Assembly (NCBI GenBank): GCA_964435115.1
Contig: CAYSYM010000013.1
Location: 1 to 64,000, forward strand
DNA: 64,000 nucleotides
Source of the DNA: CAYSYM01 sp964435115
GTDB lineage: Bacteria; Chloroflexota; UBA6077; CF-72
Reading direction: 5' to 3'
Program-made: the position numbers and the translations under genes
Notes under the pieces: generated by a model
Told to the model about the DNA's origin: nothing
The model's database searches: none
The model's input: the letters and a program-made list of their open reading frames with translations, nothing else
Shown here: piece by piece, positions 16,975 through 25,465 of the stretch
How positions within the stretch are numbered: position 1 is the first letter of the stretch
How the letters are laid out: each line of letters starts with the position of its first letter

Positions 16975-17742
16975 ATGGACCTGGGGCTGCGCGGGCGGGT
17001 GGCCGTGGTGACTGGATCGAGCCGAGGGATTGGGCGAGCGGTCGCCTCGGCGCTCGCCGAGGAGGGCGCGTACGTGGTGCTCAACGCACGCGGCGCGGAG
17101 GCGCTGCAGGCGACGGCGGCCGAGCTGCGCGGCCGTGGGGCGACGGTCGCGACGATCGCCGCCGACGTGACGGACCCGCGCGGCTGCCAGCAGGTCGTGG
17201 ACGCCGCGCTCCAGGCGTTCGGGCGAATCGACGTGCTGGTGAACAACGTGGGTGGCGGACAGGCGGACGGGCTGGGAGCGCCCGAGGCTGAGTGGCGCCA
17301 GGCGTTCGACTGGACCCTCTGGCCCTCGCTGCGACTGAGCCGGCTGGTGGTCCCGTCCATGCGACAGCAGCGGCGCGGCGTTATCGTGATGATCGCCTCG
17401 ATCTACGGGCGGGAGGCCGGCGGCCGGGCAGGGTACCAGGTGGCGAAGTCCGCCCAGATCAGCCTGGCCAAGGCGATGGCGCGCGAGCTGGCGCCGGATG
17501 GGATTCGCGTGGTGAGCGTAGCCCCGGGGTCAATCATGTTCGAGGGCGGATCGTGGTGGCGCCGCCAGCAGGCGGACCCGGAGGGGATCGCCGAGTTCGT
17601 GCGCCAGGAGATGCCGTACGGACGTTTCGGACGGCCCGAGGAAGTCGCCGACGTCGTCGCGTTCGTCTGCTCCGACCGCGCGAGCCTCGTCTCGGGCACG
17701 TCGATCCCGGTGGACGGGTGCCAGGGACGTTCGCTGATCTGA
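16975..17742 (+). CDS. SDR family NAD(P)-dependent oxidoreductase (FabG-like)
   Basis: A 255-aa classical short-chain dehydrogenase. The cofactor motif TGSSRGIG lies near residue 14, followed by NNVGG. The catalytic segment has Ser in MIASIYG and Tyr/Lys in YQVAK. The C-terminal SGTSIPVDGC matches the usual SDR ending (G-x-x-x-x-V-D-G). The exact substrate is not evident; FabG-like 3-oxoacyl reductases and sugar or alcohol dehydrogenases share these motifs. It is the second gene of the small operon 16603-19925, together with a hydrolase and a glycosyltransferase. Confidence 0.88.
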   Translation: MDLGLRGRVAVVTGSSRGIGRAVASALAEEGAYVVLNARGAEALQATAAELRGRGATVATIAADVTDPRGCQQVVDAALQAFGRIDVLVNNVGGGQADGLGAPEAEWRQAFDWTLWPSLRLSRLVVPSMRQQRRGVIVMIASIYGREAGGRAGYQVAKSAQISLAKAMARELAPDGIRVVSVAPGSIMFEGGSWWRRQQADPEGIAEFVRQEMPYGRFGRPEEVADVVAFVCSDRASLVSGTSIPVDGCQGRSLI

Positions 17743-17775
17743 GCGCATCGCGCGCACGTCACCCAAGGAGAAGGG

Positions 17776-18990
17776 ATGCCGTACCTCACCGACGAGCTGA
17801 AGCGTGAGCTGATCGAGCTGCGCCGCGACTTCCACCGACACCCGGAGCTGGCCCACGAGGAGCATCGCACCGCGGGCATCGTCGCCGAGCGGCTGCGCGC
17901 GCTGCGGCTGGACGACGTGCGCACCGGCGTCGGAAAGACGGGCGTGGTGGGGCTGCTGCGGGGCGGCGGGCCTGGCCCGACCGTCCTGCTGCGCGCTGAC
18001 ATGGATGCGCTGCCGCTGGTGGAGGCGGACCGCGGGCAGCCGTACCGCTCGCAGAACGAGGGCGCGCACCACGCCTGCGGCCACGACGGCCACATGGCGA
18101 TCCTGCTCACCACTGCCCGCATCCTGGCCGGCCGCCGCGCCGAGCTGCCGGGGACGGTGGTGCTGGTGTTCCAGCCGGCCGAGGAGCGCGTGGGCGGCGC
18201 CGAAGGTATGATCGCGGATGGCGCCCTCGCCAGCCCTCGGCCGGATGCATCCTTCGCCCTCCACCTGTGGAACGACGAGCCAGCGGGTACGATCGGCGTG
18301 CGGCCGGGCCCGGTCTTCGCCAGCGCCGACGCGTTCTCGATCACGCTGGCCGGCCCGGGCGGCCACGGGGCCGAGCCGCACCAGACCGTCGACCCCGTCG
18401 TGGCGGCGGCCTACCTGATCACGGTGCTCCAGACGCTGGTCTCGCGCGAGACGCCGCCGCTCCAGTCGTCGGCGCTAACGATCGGGAGCATCCACGGCGG
18501 GAGCGCGCCAAACATCATCCCGAGCCAGGTGGAGCTGCAGGGCACCCTGCGCACATTCGACGACGAGCTGAAGGCGACGTTGCTGCGGCGGATCGGCGAG
18601 CTGGTCGACGGCATCGGCGAGACGTTCCGGGTCCAGGCGACGTTCGAGGCGCCGCCAGGCTGCCCGCCGTGCGTCAACGACGCGACGATGGCCGCGCTGG
18701 TCCGGGAGACGGCCGTGCGTCTGTTCGGGCCGGAGCGCGTCACCGACCGGGTCCAGACCACGGGCGCCGACGACATGGCGCTGTTCCTGCAGGCCGCGCC
18801 CGGCTGCTACTTCATCGTCGGCTCGGCCAATCACGAGCGCGGGCTGGACAGCCCGCACCACAGCCCGACGTTCGACTTCGACGAGCGGGCGCTGGAGATT
18901 GGCGCGGAGCTGCTGACGCAGGTGGCGCTGGATTACCTCTCGCGCGGCGGCCGGCGGCCAGACGGGCGCGGCCCCGCCTCGACCAACTGA
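17776..18990 (+). CDS. M20 family amidohydrolase (N-acyl-amino-acid hydrolase/hippuricase type)
   Basis: 404 aa. The metal-binding segments are LRADMDALP, HACGHDGHMA and QPAEE, and a dimerisation domain with GGHGAEPHQTVDP follows. NHERGLDSPHHSPTFDFDE is the C-terminal metal ligand region. This set is typical of hippurate/IAA-amino-acid hydrolases that remove an acyl group from an amino acid. A strong site AAGGAGAAGGG lies just before the ATG. It is a second, divergent M20 enzyme besides 13097-14362, so the organism handles several acyl-amino-acid substrates. Confidence 0.9.
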   Translation: MPYLTDELKRELIELRRDFHRHPELAHEEHRTAGIVAERLRALRLDDVRTGVGKTGVVGLLRGGGPGPTVLLRADMDALPLVEADRGQPYRSQNEGAHHACGHDGHMAILLTTARILAGRRAELPGTVVLVFQPAEERVGGAEGMIADGALASPRPDASFALHLWNDEPAGTIGVRPGPVFASADAFSITLAGPGGHGAEPHQTVDPVVAAAYLITVLQTLVSRETPPLQSSALTIGSIHGGSAPNIIPSQVELQGTLRTFDDELKATLLRRIGELVDGIGETFRVQATFEAPPGCPPCVNDATMAALVRETAVRLFGPERVTDRVQTTGADDMALFLQAAPGCYFIVGSANHERGLDSPHHSPTFDFDERALEIGAELLTQVALDYLSRGGRRPDGRGPASTN

Positions 18991-19001
18991 GCGCGGGACC
19001 C

Positions 19002-19925
19002 GTGGGGCGACGCACGCCGCTGGGGGACGTGCTGGTGCTGCGCCCGGGCGCGCTTGGCGACGCGCTGCTGGCCGTCCCGGCGCTGCGGGCGATCCGCCGC
19101 GCGTTTCCTGGCGCGAGGGTTGCCCTGGGCAGCCACGCCGCCGCGGCCGCGCTGCTCGAAGCGTGCGGGGAGGTGGACGCGGGTCGGCCGTTCGACAGCC
19201 CGGAGCTGGCGTGGGTGTTCGATCCGGCAGGTGAGCCGCCCGGCCCGGCGCCACGAGCAGTCGTCGCCTGGCGGGCCGACCCGGGCGGGTCGCTCGTTCG
19301 GTCGCTGCAGGCGCGTGGTTTCGGCACGGTGGTGGTGGCGCCCTCCCGACCCCTGGACGGGCTGGTCCGACACTCCGCCGAGCACCTCCTGTCCACTCTC
19401 GGCCCACTCGTCGCCGACGTTGCGCTGGATGCGCGACCGCTCCGGATCCAGGCGCCGCGCCGCGGCGACGTGCTGCTGCACCCGGGGAGTGGCGCGCCGC
19501 GGAAGAACTGGCCACCACCCCGGTTCGCGGCCGTGGCGGCCAAGCTCCTCGAGCAGGACATTCCAGTGTGGCTGGTGGTGGGCGAGGCGGACGCGCTCGC
19601 AGCGGGTGAGCTGGAAGCCGCGCTGGGCCACCGGCTTCCCCGCCTCACCGTCCCGTCGCTGGGCGAGCTCGCGGCGCGGCTGGCTGGCTGCCGGGCGTAC
19701 GTCGGCAACGACTCCGGGGTATCCCACCTGGCGGGCCTGGTCGGGGCGCGCACCCTGGCGCTGTTCGGCCCGACCGCACCCGAAATGTGGCGTCCGCTGG
19801 GCCCCGACGTGGTCGTGCTCCCATTCGACACCCGGCCGGAGCGGGTGGCGGAGCTCGCCGTGTGGCGGGCACGTCCGCAGGCTGAGCCGGACGCGCCGCG
19901 GCCTGGCCGGGCGCGTCCGGCGTGA
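19002..19925 (+). CDS. Glycosyltransferase family 9 (heptosyltransferase-like)
   Basis: A 307-aa GT-B fold protein. It begins LVLRPGALGDALLAVPALRAI, the N-terminal acceptor-site signature of GT9. The donor-binding half carries LHPGSGAPRKNWPP and the diagnostic GNDSGVSHLAG with LFGPTAPEMW. The start at GTG 19002 lies 11 nt after the hydrolase stop; the open frame continues upstream inside that gene. In Gram-negatives GT9 enzymes add heptose to LPS; here the donor sugar is unknown. It ends 10 nt from the convergent PBP1A gene. Confidence 0.88.
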   Translation: MGRRTPLGDVLVLRPGALGDALLAVPALRAIRRAFPGARVALGSHAAAAALLEACGEVDAGRPFDSPELAWVFDPAGEPPGPAPRAVVAWRADPGGSLVRSLQARGFGTVVVAPSRPLDGLVRHSAEHLLSTLGPLVADVALDARPLRIQAPRRGDVLLHPGSGAPRKNWPPPRFAAVAAKLLEQDIPVWLVVGEADALAAGELEAALGHRLPRLTVPSLGELAARLAGCRAYVGNDSGVSHLAGLVGARTLALFGPTAPEMWRPLGPDVVVLPFDTRPERVAELAVWRARPQAEPDAPRPGRARPA

Positions 19926-19934
19926 GCGCTCGCC

Positions 19935-22376
19935 CTACCCTGTGGGCTTGGGTGTCGGAGTGGGGGCCGGTGGCTTGGGCTTGGGCACCGGCGGCTGCTG
20001 GCCGCCCGACTGCGGCCTTGGCGTGGGAGTGGCAGTAGGGGCAGGTGCCTGGGGCTTGGGCGTTGGCGGTGGCGGCGCGGGAGAGGGCGTGGATGCGACC
20101 TGCGGCGGCGCGGTGGGCTGCTGAGTCGGCGCCGGGCCTGACGGCGTGGCGCTGGCGCTCGGGCCGGGCGCCCGCGTTGGGGCAGGGATGGCGCCGACGG
20201 GTGCCCGGGGGACGCGCTCGGCGAAGAACAGGTCCGACCGGCACGCGGCCTGGCCGGGCCGCAGCCGCGTGTCGCCGCACACCTGCTGCTCGGCCAGGCC
20301 GTCCGGCCGCGGGAACGGCTCGAAGGTGGTCGTCTGGAAGTAGTCGAAGGAGGCCTGCATCGCCTCCGGCCAGATCTTGCCGGCCGTCATGGAGCTGAGC
20401 ACTTCGCGCATCGGCCGGCCGTCGGTGTTGCCCACCCAGACCACGATTACCAGGTTGGGCGTGTAGCCCGCGGTCCAGGTGTCACGGTAGTTGTCCGTGG
20501 TCCCCGTCTTCGAGGCCGCTGGAATCGGCCTGCCGTCGCGCCGCAGGTTCAGCGGCGTGTTCGGGCCATAGGTGAACAGCTTCGCCGCCGGATCGGAGAG
20601 GATGTTGGTGACCATGTAGGCCGCCCGCGGGTCCATGACCTGCTCGCCCTGAGGCACCTTGTAGTCCTCCAGCACGTTGCCCTCGGCGTCGACGATGCGG
20701 GTGATGGCCACGAACGGGATCTTGCGCCCCGTGTTGGCGAGCGTGGCGTATAGCTGCGCGAGGTCCAGCGGACGCACGTCGGCCCCACCCAGGGTCAGGC
20801 TCAGGCCGAAGTACTTGCCGGAGTCTGCCCCCCAGGAGGCGATGCCGATGCGCCGGCCCAGGTCGACCACGTTGTCGACGCCAGCGAACTCGAGCGTCTT
20901 CACGGCCGGAATGTTGAGCGAGTTGCCGAGCGCCGTGCGCGCGGTCACCTGGCCGTGGAAGGCGTTGTCGAAGTTCTTGGGGCACCACTGGTTGCCCGGC
21001 CGGTCCTGCCAGCAGCTCGGCACGTCGTTGATGAAGGTGCCCGGATTCCAGCCCTTGAGGAACGCGGCCGAGTACACGAGTGGCTTGATGGACGAGCCCG
21101 GCTGCCGCTCGCTCAGCAGCACGTTGACCTGGCCGTCAATCGAGGCGTCGTTGTAGTCCATGCTGCCGTCGAAGGCCAGGATCTCCCCGGTCTTCGGGTT
21201 CACGGCCACCAGCGCCGCGTTGTTGCCTCCCTGCCGCTCGATGTTCGGGCGGTTGTTCCGCAGGACCTCCAGCATGCGCTCGCTGTAATCCAGGTCGAGC
21301 GTGGTGTAGATCTTCAGCCCGCCCTGGTAGAGGACCTTGGGGCCGTACTTCTGCTCCACGAGGTCGCGGATGTACATGACCCAGTGGGGTGCCTTCAGCT
21401 CGACCTGCCGCGGCTTGATGGTCAGCTTCTCGGCGTAGGCGTCGCGCGCCTGCTGCTCGGTGAGGAAGCCGTTCCGCACCATCTGCTCGAGCACGTAGGC
21501 CTGGCGCTCCTTGGTGGGGATGGGAATGCCATCCGCGGTCCGGGCGATATCGCGACGCGTGGGGTCGTAGAAGGACGGCGATTGGACGAGCCCGGCGAGG
21601 AGCGCGGCTTCCGCCAGCGTGAGGTCGCGGGCGGACTTGCCAAAGTAGTTCTGAGCCGCCGCCTCCACGCCGTAGCTCTGGTTCCCGTAGTAGACCTCGT
21701 TCAGGTACATCTCGAGGATCTGGTCCTTCGAGAGCTTCGCTTCGAGCTGGTAGGCGAGGATGATCTCGCGCAGCTTCCGCGTGACCGTTACCTGCTGGGC
21801 TTCCTTGGGGTCGAGCAGGGTGTTCCGCACGAGCTGCTGCGTGATGGTGGACGCGCCCGTCAGGGTCTCGCCGGTGCTGGTGAGAATGGCCGAGCGGACC
21901 GTAGCGCGGAGGTCGACGCCCCGATGCTGGTAGAAGTACGCGTCCTCGGCGGCCAGGGTGGCGTCGATCAGGTGCTGCGAGACCTGGTTGAGGGGGATCA
22001 CGGTCCGCATACCTCCGTCGGGGTCGTAGAACTCCCACAGGAGCTGCCCCTTGCGATCGAAGATCTGGGCCGTCTTGAAGACCGCGCGGTCGTTGATGGC
22101 GCTCAGCGACGGCAGGTTGCGAGTCAGCGAGGCGTAGGCCGTGGCAGTCGCGTTGAGCAGGAGGGTGATGGCGAGGAACGTGAGCCCGACGAGCCCGACG
22201 AGCAGGCCGGCGCCCATGACCAGGGGGAGGTGCGCCCGGCCGGCGCGCTGCGCCTGGAGGCGACGCTCCTGGTGGGCGCGGATGCGGTAGAGGCGCTGCA
22301 GGCGCTCGGCTTGGGTGAGGCCCGGCTCACCCTGTCGGCTGGGGTGCGCCCCATTGGCGCCGTTCCCGTTCAGCAC
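19935..22376 (-). CDS. Penicillin-binding protein 1A, bifunctional transglycosylase/transpeptidase
   Basis: An 813-aa class A PBP that polymerises and crosslinks peptidoglycan. A cytoplasmic tail and one membrane anchor (about 51-75) come first. The GT51 domain carries the catalytic Glu in AEDAYFYQHRGVD (E144) and GASTITQQ. The transpeptidase domain has SxxK at S428 (GSSIKP), SLN at 486-488 and KTGTT at 623-627. The last 100 residues are a Pro/Thr/Ala-rich low-complexity outer tail. It starts with GTG and lies downstream of an OmpR-type regulator on the same strand. No Shine-Dalgarno is obvious. Active PBP1A indicates a true murein wall. Confidence 0.93.
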   Translation of the reverse strand: MLNGNGANGAHPSRQGEPGLTQAERLQRLYRIRAHQERRLQAQRAGRAHLPLVMGAGLLVGLVGLTFLAITLLLNATATAYASLTRNLPSLSAINDRAVFKTAQIFDRKGQLLWEFYDPDGGMRTVIPLNQVSQHLIDATLAAEDAYFYQHRGVDLRATVRSAILTSTGETLTGASTITQQLVRNTLLDPKEAQQVTVTRKLREIILAYQLEAKLSKDQILEMYLNEVYYGNQSYGVEAAAQNYFGKSARDLTLAEAALLAGLVQSPSFYDPTRRDIARTADGIPIPTKERQAYVLEQMVRNGFLTEQQARDAYAEKLTIKPRQVELKAPHWVMYIRDLVEQKYGPKVLYQGGLKIYTTLDLDYSERMLEVLRNNRPNIERQGGNNAALVAVNPKTGEILAFDGSMDYNDASIDGQVNVLLSERQPGSSIKPLVYSAAFLKGWNPGTFINDVPSCWQDRPGNQWCPKNFDNAFHGQVTARTALGNSLNIPAVKTLEFAGVDNVVDLGRRIGIASWGADSGKYFGLSLTLGGADVRPLDLAQLYATLANTGRKIPFVAITRIVDAEGNVLEDYKVPQGEQVMDPRAAYMVTNILSDPAAKLFTYGPNTPLNLRRDGRPIPAASKTGTTDNYRDTWTAGYTPNLVIVVWVGNTDGRPMREVLSSMTAGKIWPEAMQASFDYFQTTTFEPFPRPDGLAEQQVCGDTRLRPGQAACRSDLFFAERVPRAPVGAIPAPTRAPGPSASATPSGPAPTQQPTAPPQVASTPSPAPPPPTPKPQAPAPTATPTPRPQSGGQQPPVPKPKPPAPTPTPKPTG

Positions 22377-22445
22377 CGCCCAACCCTCGCGAAGGCAGCC
22401 ATAGGCGCAAGGATGATGCCACAGCGAGTCTGCCGCCGGAGGCGC

Positions 22446-23150
22446 TCACGCGCCTGCGCGCCGCCCGAACCGGTACCCCACCCCGCGCACCGTCTCGACG
22501 TACCTGGGCTGGGCTGGATCGTCCTCCAGCTTCCTGCGCAGGTTGCCGATGTGCACGTCCACCACGTGGTCGTCGTAGTAATGGTTCCCCCAGACGCGCT
22601 CGAGGAGCTGCGCGCGCGTGAAGACGCGGCCGGGGTGCGATGCCAGGGCCGCGAGCAAGGCGAACTCGCGGGTGGTCAGCGGCAGGGACTGGCCGCGCTT
22701 GGTCACCTCGTGGCGCGCCTCGTCGATGGTCAGGTCACCGAGGGTGCGGGTGGTGGTCGGCTCGGTCTCCCCACCGGCTGTGTCCGACCGCCTGGGCCGC
22801 CGGAGCAGCGCCTTCACCCGGGCGACCAGCTCGCGGGGGCTGAACGGTTTGGTCACGTAGTCGTCGGCTCCGACCGCGAGCCCGACGATCGTGTCCACCT
22901 CCTCGGCCTTCGCGGTCAGCATGAGCACGTACGCGTCGGAGAAGTGGCGCAGCTGGCGGCAGACCTCGAGCCCGTCGAGACCGGGTAGCAGGAGGTCGAG
23001 GACGACCAGGTCCGGGTTCGCGGTGCGGGTGATCTCAAGCGCCGAGTGGCCATCTCCTGCCGTCAGCACCCGGTAGCCTTCGCGCGCGAGGTAGCCCTGC
23101 ACCAGCTCGACCAGGTTCCGTTCGTCGTCGACGACGAGGACGGTCGTCAT
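22446..23150 (-). CDS. OmpR/PhoB-family response regulator
   Basis: A 235-aa two-domain regulator. The receiver domain has the acidic pair DDE (9-11), the phospho-acceptor D52 (LVVLDLLLPGLDG), T79 and K101 (KPF). The winged-helix DNA-binding domain (about 135-232) includes LTTREFALLAALASHPGRVFTR and VDVHIGNLRRKLE, and ends GVGYRF. The start is the ATG at 23150, with GACGG-type weak ribosome binding; the open frame runs further upstream without homology. No sensor kinase gene is adjacent (the kinase at 54307 is 31 kb away). Its place just upstream of PBP1A suggests, but does not prove, control of wall synthesis. Confidence 0.92.
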   Translation of the reverse strand: MTTVLVVDDERNLVELVQGYLAREGYRVLTAGDGHSALEITRTANPDLVVLDLLLPGLDGLEVCRQLRHFSDAYVLMLTAKAEEVDTIVGLAVGADDYVTKPFSPRELVARVKALLRRPRRSDTAGGETEPTTTRTLGDLTIDEARHEVTKRGQSLPLTTREFALLAALASHPGRVFTRAQLLERVWGNHYYDDHVVDVHIGNLRRKLEDDPAQPRYVETVRGVGYRFGRRAGA

Positions 23151-23162
23151 GCCAGTGCCCCA

Positions 23163-23168
23163 ATCATA
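23163..23168 (-). promoter_or_regulatory. -10 hexamer TATGAT upstream of the response regulator
   Basis: TATGAT on the minus strand lies 12 nt before the ATG of the response regulator, which would give a leader of only about five nucleotides. No good -35 is visible. Confidence 0.4.
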
Positions 23169-23244
23169 CGCAGCCGAGGCCGCGGGGCTAGCGTGGCGGG
23201 TCGCAGACCCGGGGTGCTCGCCCGCACACGCTCTCGGGGAGCAC

Positions 23245-23745
23245 CTAGCCGCGGGCCTCCAGCCGCCGCAGGATGAAGCGCAGGATGTGCTCGTGCTTCT
23301 CGCTGTCGCGGGCCATCGTCTCCAGGAGGAGCGCGTAGGTACCATCGCACAGCTTCGGCTCCTGGCGGGCGAGGTGCCGCAGGTAGCGTGCGCCCTCTCG
23401 CTCCTCGCGAATCAGGGCACGCGTCGCCCCGATGGCCTCGCCCAGGCGTGCGCCGTCCGATGGCACCGGCTCGCTTGCAGCGGCCTCGCGGTCGAGGTTG
23501 TGAGCCATCCGTTCGAGGAGGCCGTGGTGGCGCCGTTCGTCTTCCAGGACGAGCCCCATGAGCAGGGCGACCAGCGGGTCGCCGCTCTGGTCAGCTAGCC
23601 GCTCGTACGCCTCCATTGACTCTGCTTCCGCCGCTGCGTGTGCTTCCAGGGCCCGCAGCAGGCGCTCTGGCAGCGCCGTTCGCTCCGAGTCGTGCGCGGG
23701 AGCGTGCGCGTCCCCGGTTGAGATTGCTTGGTAGGTGTTCATCAT
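23245..23745 (-). CDS. Ferritin-like/rubrerythrin-type four-helix protein
   Basis: A 166-aa helical protein. Repeated Glu/His pairs fit a di-iron four-helix bundle: EAESMEAYERL, LEDERRHHGLLE, IREEREGARYL and DSEKHEHILRF. Such proteins handle iron, peroxide or oxygen. No rubredoxin Cys pairs are present, so it is not a full rubrerythrin. Two consecutive ATG codons start it, with GAGGTG 4-7 nt upstream. It is the first gene of the minus-strand group leading to the response regulator and PBP1A; a shared transcript is possible (94-nt gap with its own -10-like site). Confidence 0.7.
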   Translation of the reverse strand: MMNTYQAISTGDAHAPAHDSERTALPERLLRALEAHAAAEAESMEAYERLADQSGDPLVALLMGLVLEDERRHHGLLERMAHNLDREAAASEPVPSDGARLGEAIGATRALIREEREGARYLRHLARQEPKLCDGTYALLLETMARDSEKHEHILRFILRRLEARG

Positions 23746-24112
23746 CCGTCACCTCGGGGCTACGCGGGAAGTGGTGGGTAGAGCATGCGTCCAGCATTCC
23801 CCCGCGGCCACATGTGACGGGGTGGTTCTCCCCCAACCCGTTTGGGTGGGGAGCCCGCGGGCACAGGTGAAGGCCCAGGCTGCGCGCAGGTGGCAGGTGT
23901 CAGGTGTCGAGCGACCTCGAAGGAGCGTGCTCCGAGCGTCCAGGCGTGCCACCCGTACGGGTCACGCCACCGTACCGCGCACCAACCCGCCCGGATAGGG
24001 CAGCAGACTGCCCATCGGCGTCGAACAACCACCCTCGCGCGTATGGTCCGCTGCTCTGGCCGAGTCGATACTGGTGCCAGCCACTGGCGAGAACGACAAG
24101 GAGGTTCTCAAG
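23746..24112. other. Divergent intergenic region with palindrome and heptamer repeats
   Basis: 367 bp between the ferritin-like gene (minus) and the DoxX gene (plus), with no gene. It contains a G/C-rich hairpin (CTCCCC...GGGGAG, about 23829-23854), three tandem heptamers CAGGTG(G/T) at 23887-23907, and a perfect 12-bp palindrome at 23951-23962. A -10-like TATGGT lies at 24042-24047. Confidence 0.55.
23951..23962. promoter_or_regulatory. Operator-like palindrome ACCCGTACGGGT
   Basis: A perfect 12-bp dyad. It is framed by a further inverted pair, GGCGTG (23943-23948) and CACGCC (23963-23968), offset by two bases. It lies 150 bp upstream of the DoxX gene and is a candidate repressor or activator site; the cognate protein is unknown. 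Confidence 0.45.
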
Positions 24113-24721
24113 ATGTTCGGTGTAGACAAAGTGACGGACACGCAGGGTCGGGTCCTGATCCAGGATCCGCCGATCGCGCGGTTCCTGTTTCAGAGCACGC
24201 GAATGGCGTGGGTGTGGCTGGCGGTCCGGCTGTTCTTCGGCTACGAGTGGCTGGAGGCGGGCTGGAGCAAGTTCACCAACCCGGCCTGGATGGGCCCCAC
24301 GGGTGAGGGCATCCTGGGCTACTGGCAGCGGGCCGTGGCCATTCCCGCACCGCCCGCCCGGCCGGCGATCACCTACGACTGGTACCGTGGCTTCCTGCAG
24401 TTCCTGATCGACGCCAACGCCGCGCCGTGGTTCAGCAAGGTGATCGTCTTCGGCGAGCTGCTGGTGGGCCTGGGCCTGATTCTCGGCGCGTTCGTCGGGC
24501 TGGCCGCCGCTGGTGGTCTGACGATGAACATGGCTTTCATGCTGGCAGGCACCACCAGCACGAACCCCGTGCTGGCGATCGTCGAGATCCTGCTGATCCT
24601 GGCGTGGAAGAACGCCGGCTACCTGGGTCTGGACCGCTTCCTGCTGCCGGCGCTCGGCACGCCGTGGCGGCAGACCCGGCTCCAGCAGGCCAGAGCACCA
24701 CAACCGGCACCCGCGCACTGA
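24113..24721 (+). CDS. DoxX family membrane protein
   Basis: 202 aa with about four membrane helices (LAVRLFFGYEWLEAGWSKF; VIVFGELLVGLGLILGAFVG; LTMNMAFMLAG; ILLILAWKNAG). The layout matches DoxX/DoxD-type proteins related to the thiosulfate:quinone oxidoreductase small subunit; many members have unknown roles in redox or thiol stress. The start is the ATG at 24113 because AAGGAGGT lies 7 nt upstream. A GTG 13 codons earlier would place that site inside the gene. Confidence 0.85.
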   Translation: MFGVDKVTDTQGRVLIQDPPIARFLFQSTRMAWVWLAVRLFFGYEWLEAGWSKFTNPAWMGPTGEGILGYWQRAVAIPAPPARPAITYDWYRGFLQFLIDANAAPWFSKVIVFGELLVGLGLILGAFVGLAAAGGLTMNMAFMLAGTTSTNPVLAIVEILLILAWKNAGYLGLDRFLLPALGTPWRQTRLQQARAPQPAPAH

Positions 24722-24853
24722 CGGCGGCGCGCTGGTATCGTCCGAGCGGGGCGCCCACGCGGGTGCCCCGCTTCACGTTGTGCCGCGGCCGGCCGCGCGG
24801 GCTGTGGCATCCTGGGGGGAGGTGTGCAGGCTTGGCTCGAGGAGGAAGGGACG

Positions 24854-25465
24854 ATGCTGGTCGCGTCAGTGATGAGCCACCCGGTCGTGACCATCGACCC
24901 GCGCAGCACGACCGTGGACGCGGCGGCGCAGATGCGCGAGCGGCGGTTCCGCCACCTCCTGGTGGTAGAAGATGGCCGGATCGTGGGGATCGTGTCCGAT
25001 CGTGACGTGGGTGAGCCGACGCGGCCGATCGGTGAGGTCATGCACCGCCGCGTCATCACCGTGACCGCGGATACGCCGGTGGAATCGGCGGCGGTGCTGA
25101 TGCTGGAGAACAAGATCGGCGCGCTCCCGGTGGTTGGCGCGGCCGGCGAACCGGTGGGCATGGTCACGGAGAGCGACCTCTTTCGCCTGCTCACGCAGAT
25201 GCTGGGCGGCCAGGAGCCGAGCACCCGGCTCGCGCTCCGGGTGCGGAACCTGCCGCAGGACCTGACGCTGGTGGCGGCGCTCGCCTGCACCCTGGGAGTC
25301 CCGATCACTAGCCTGCTCACCGAGCCGACGCCGGAGGGGGCCGCTAGCGGCGGGCGCTCCGTCGTCGTGCGCCTGGGAACGATCGACGCCGCGCGATTCG
25401 TGTCGGCGCTGCGGAACGTTGGGATTGGCGTGGACGCCCCGGAGCGTGGTGGCTGGGGTGGCTGA
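24854..25465 (+). CDS. acuB: AcuB-like protein: two CBS domains plus ACT-like tail
   Basis: 203 aa. Two CBS domains (VMSHPVVTIDPRSTTVDAA... and VMHRRVITVTADTPVESAA...ESDLFRLL) are followed by a C-terminal ACT-like region (LALRVRNLPQDLTLVAALA). This architecture and length match Bacillus AcuB, a presumed adenylate-sensing regulator. The next gene encodes AcuC fused to AcuA, which makes the AcuB assignment firm by context. The ATG at 24854 has GGAGGAAGGG upstream. The stop overlaps the acuC start (GTGGCTGA), so the two are translationally coupled. Confidence 0.82.
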   Translation: MLVASVMSHPVVTIDPRSTTVDAAAQMRERRFRHLLVVEDGRIVGIVSDRDVGEPTRPIGEVMHRRVITVTADTPVESAAVLMLENKIGALPVVGAAGEPVGMVTESDLFRLLTQMLGGQEPSTRLALRVRNLPQDLTLVAALACTLGVPITSLLTEPTPEGAASGGRSVVVRLGTIDAARFVSALRNVGIGVDAPERGGWGG

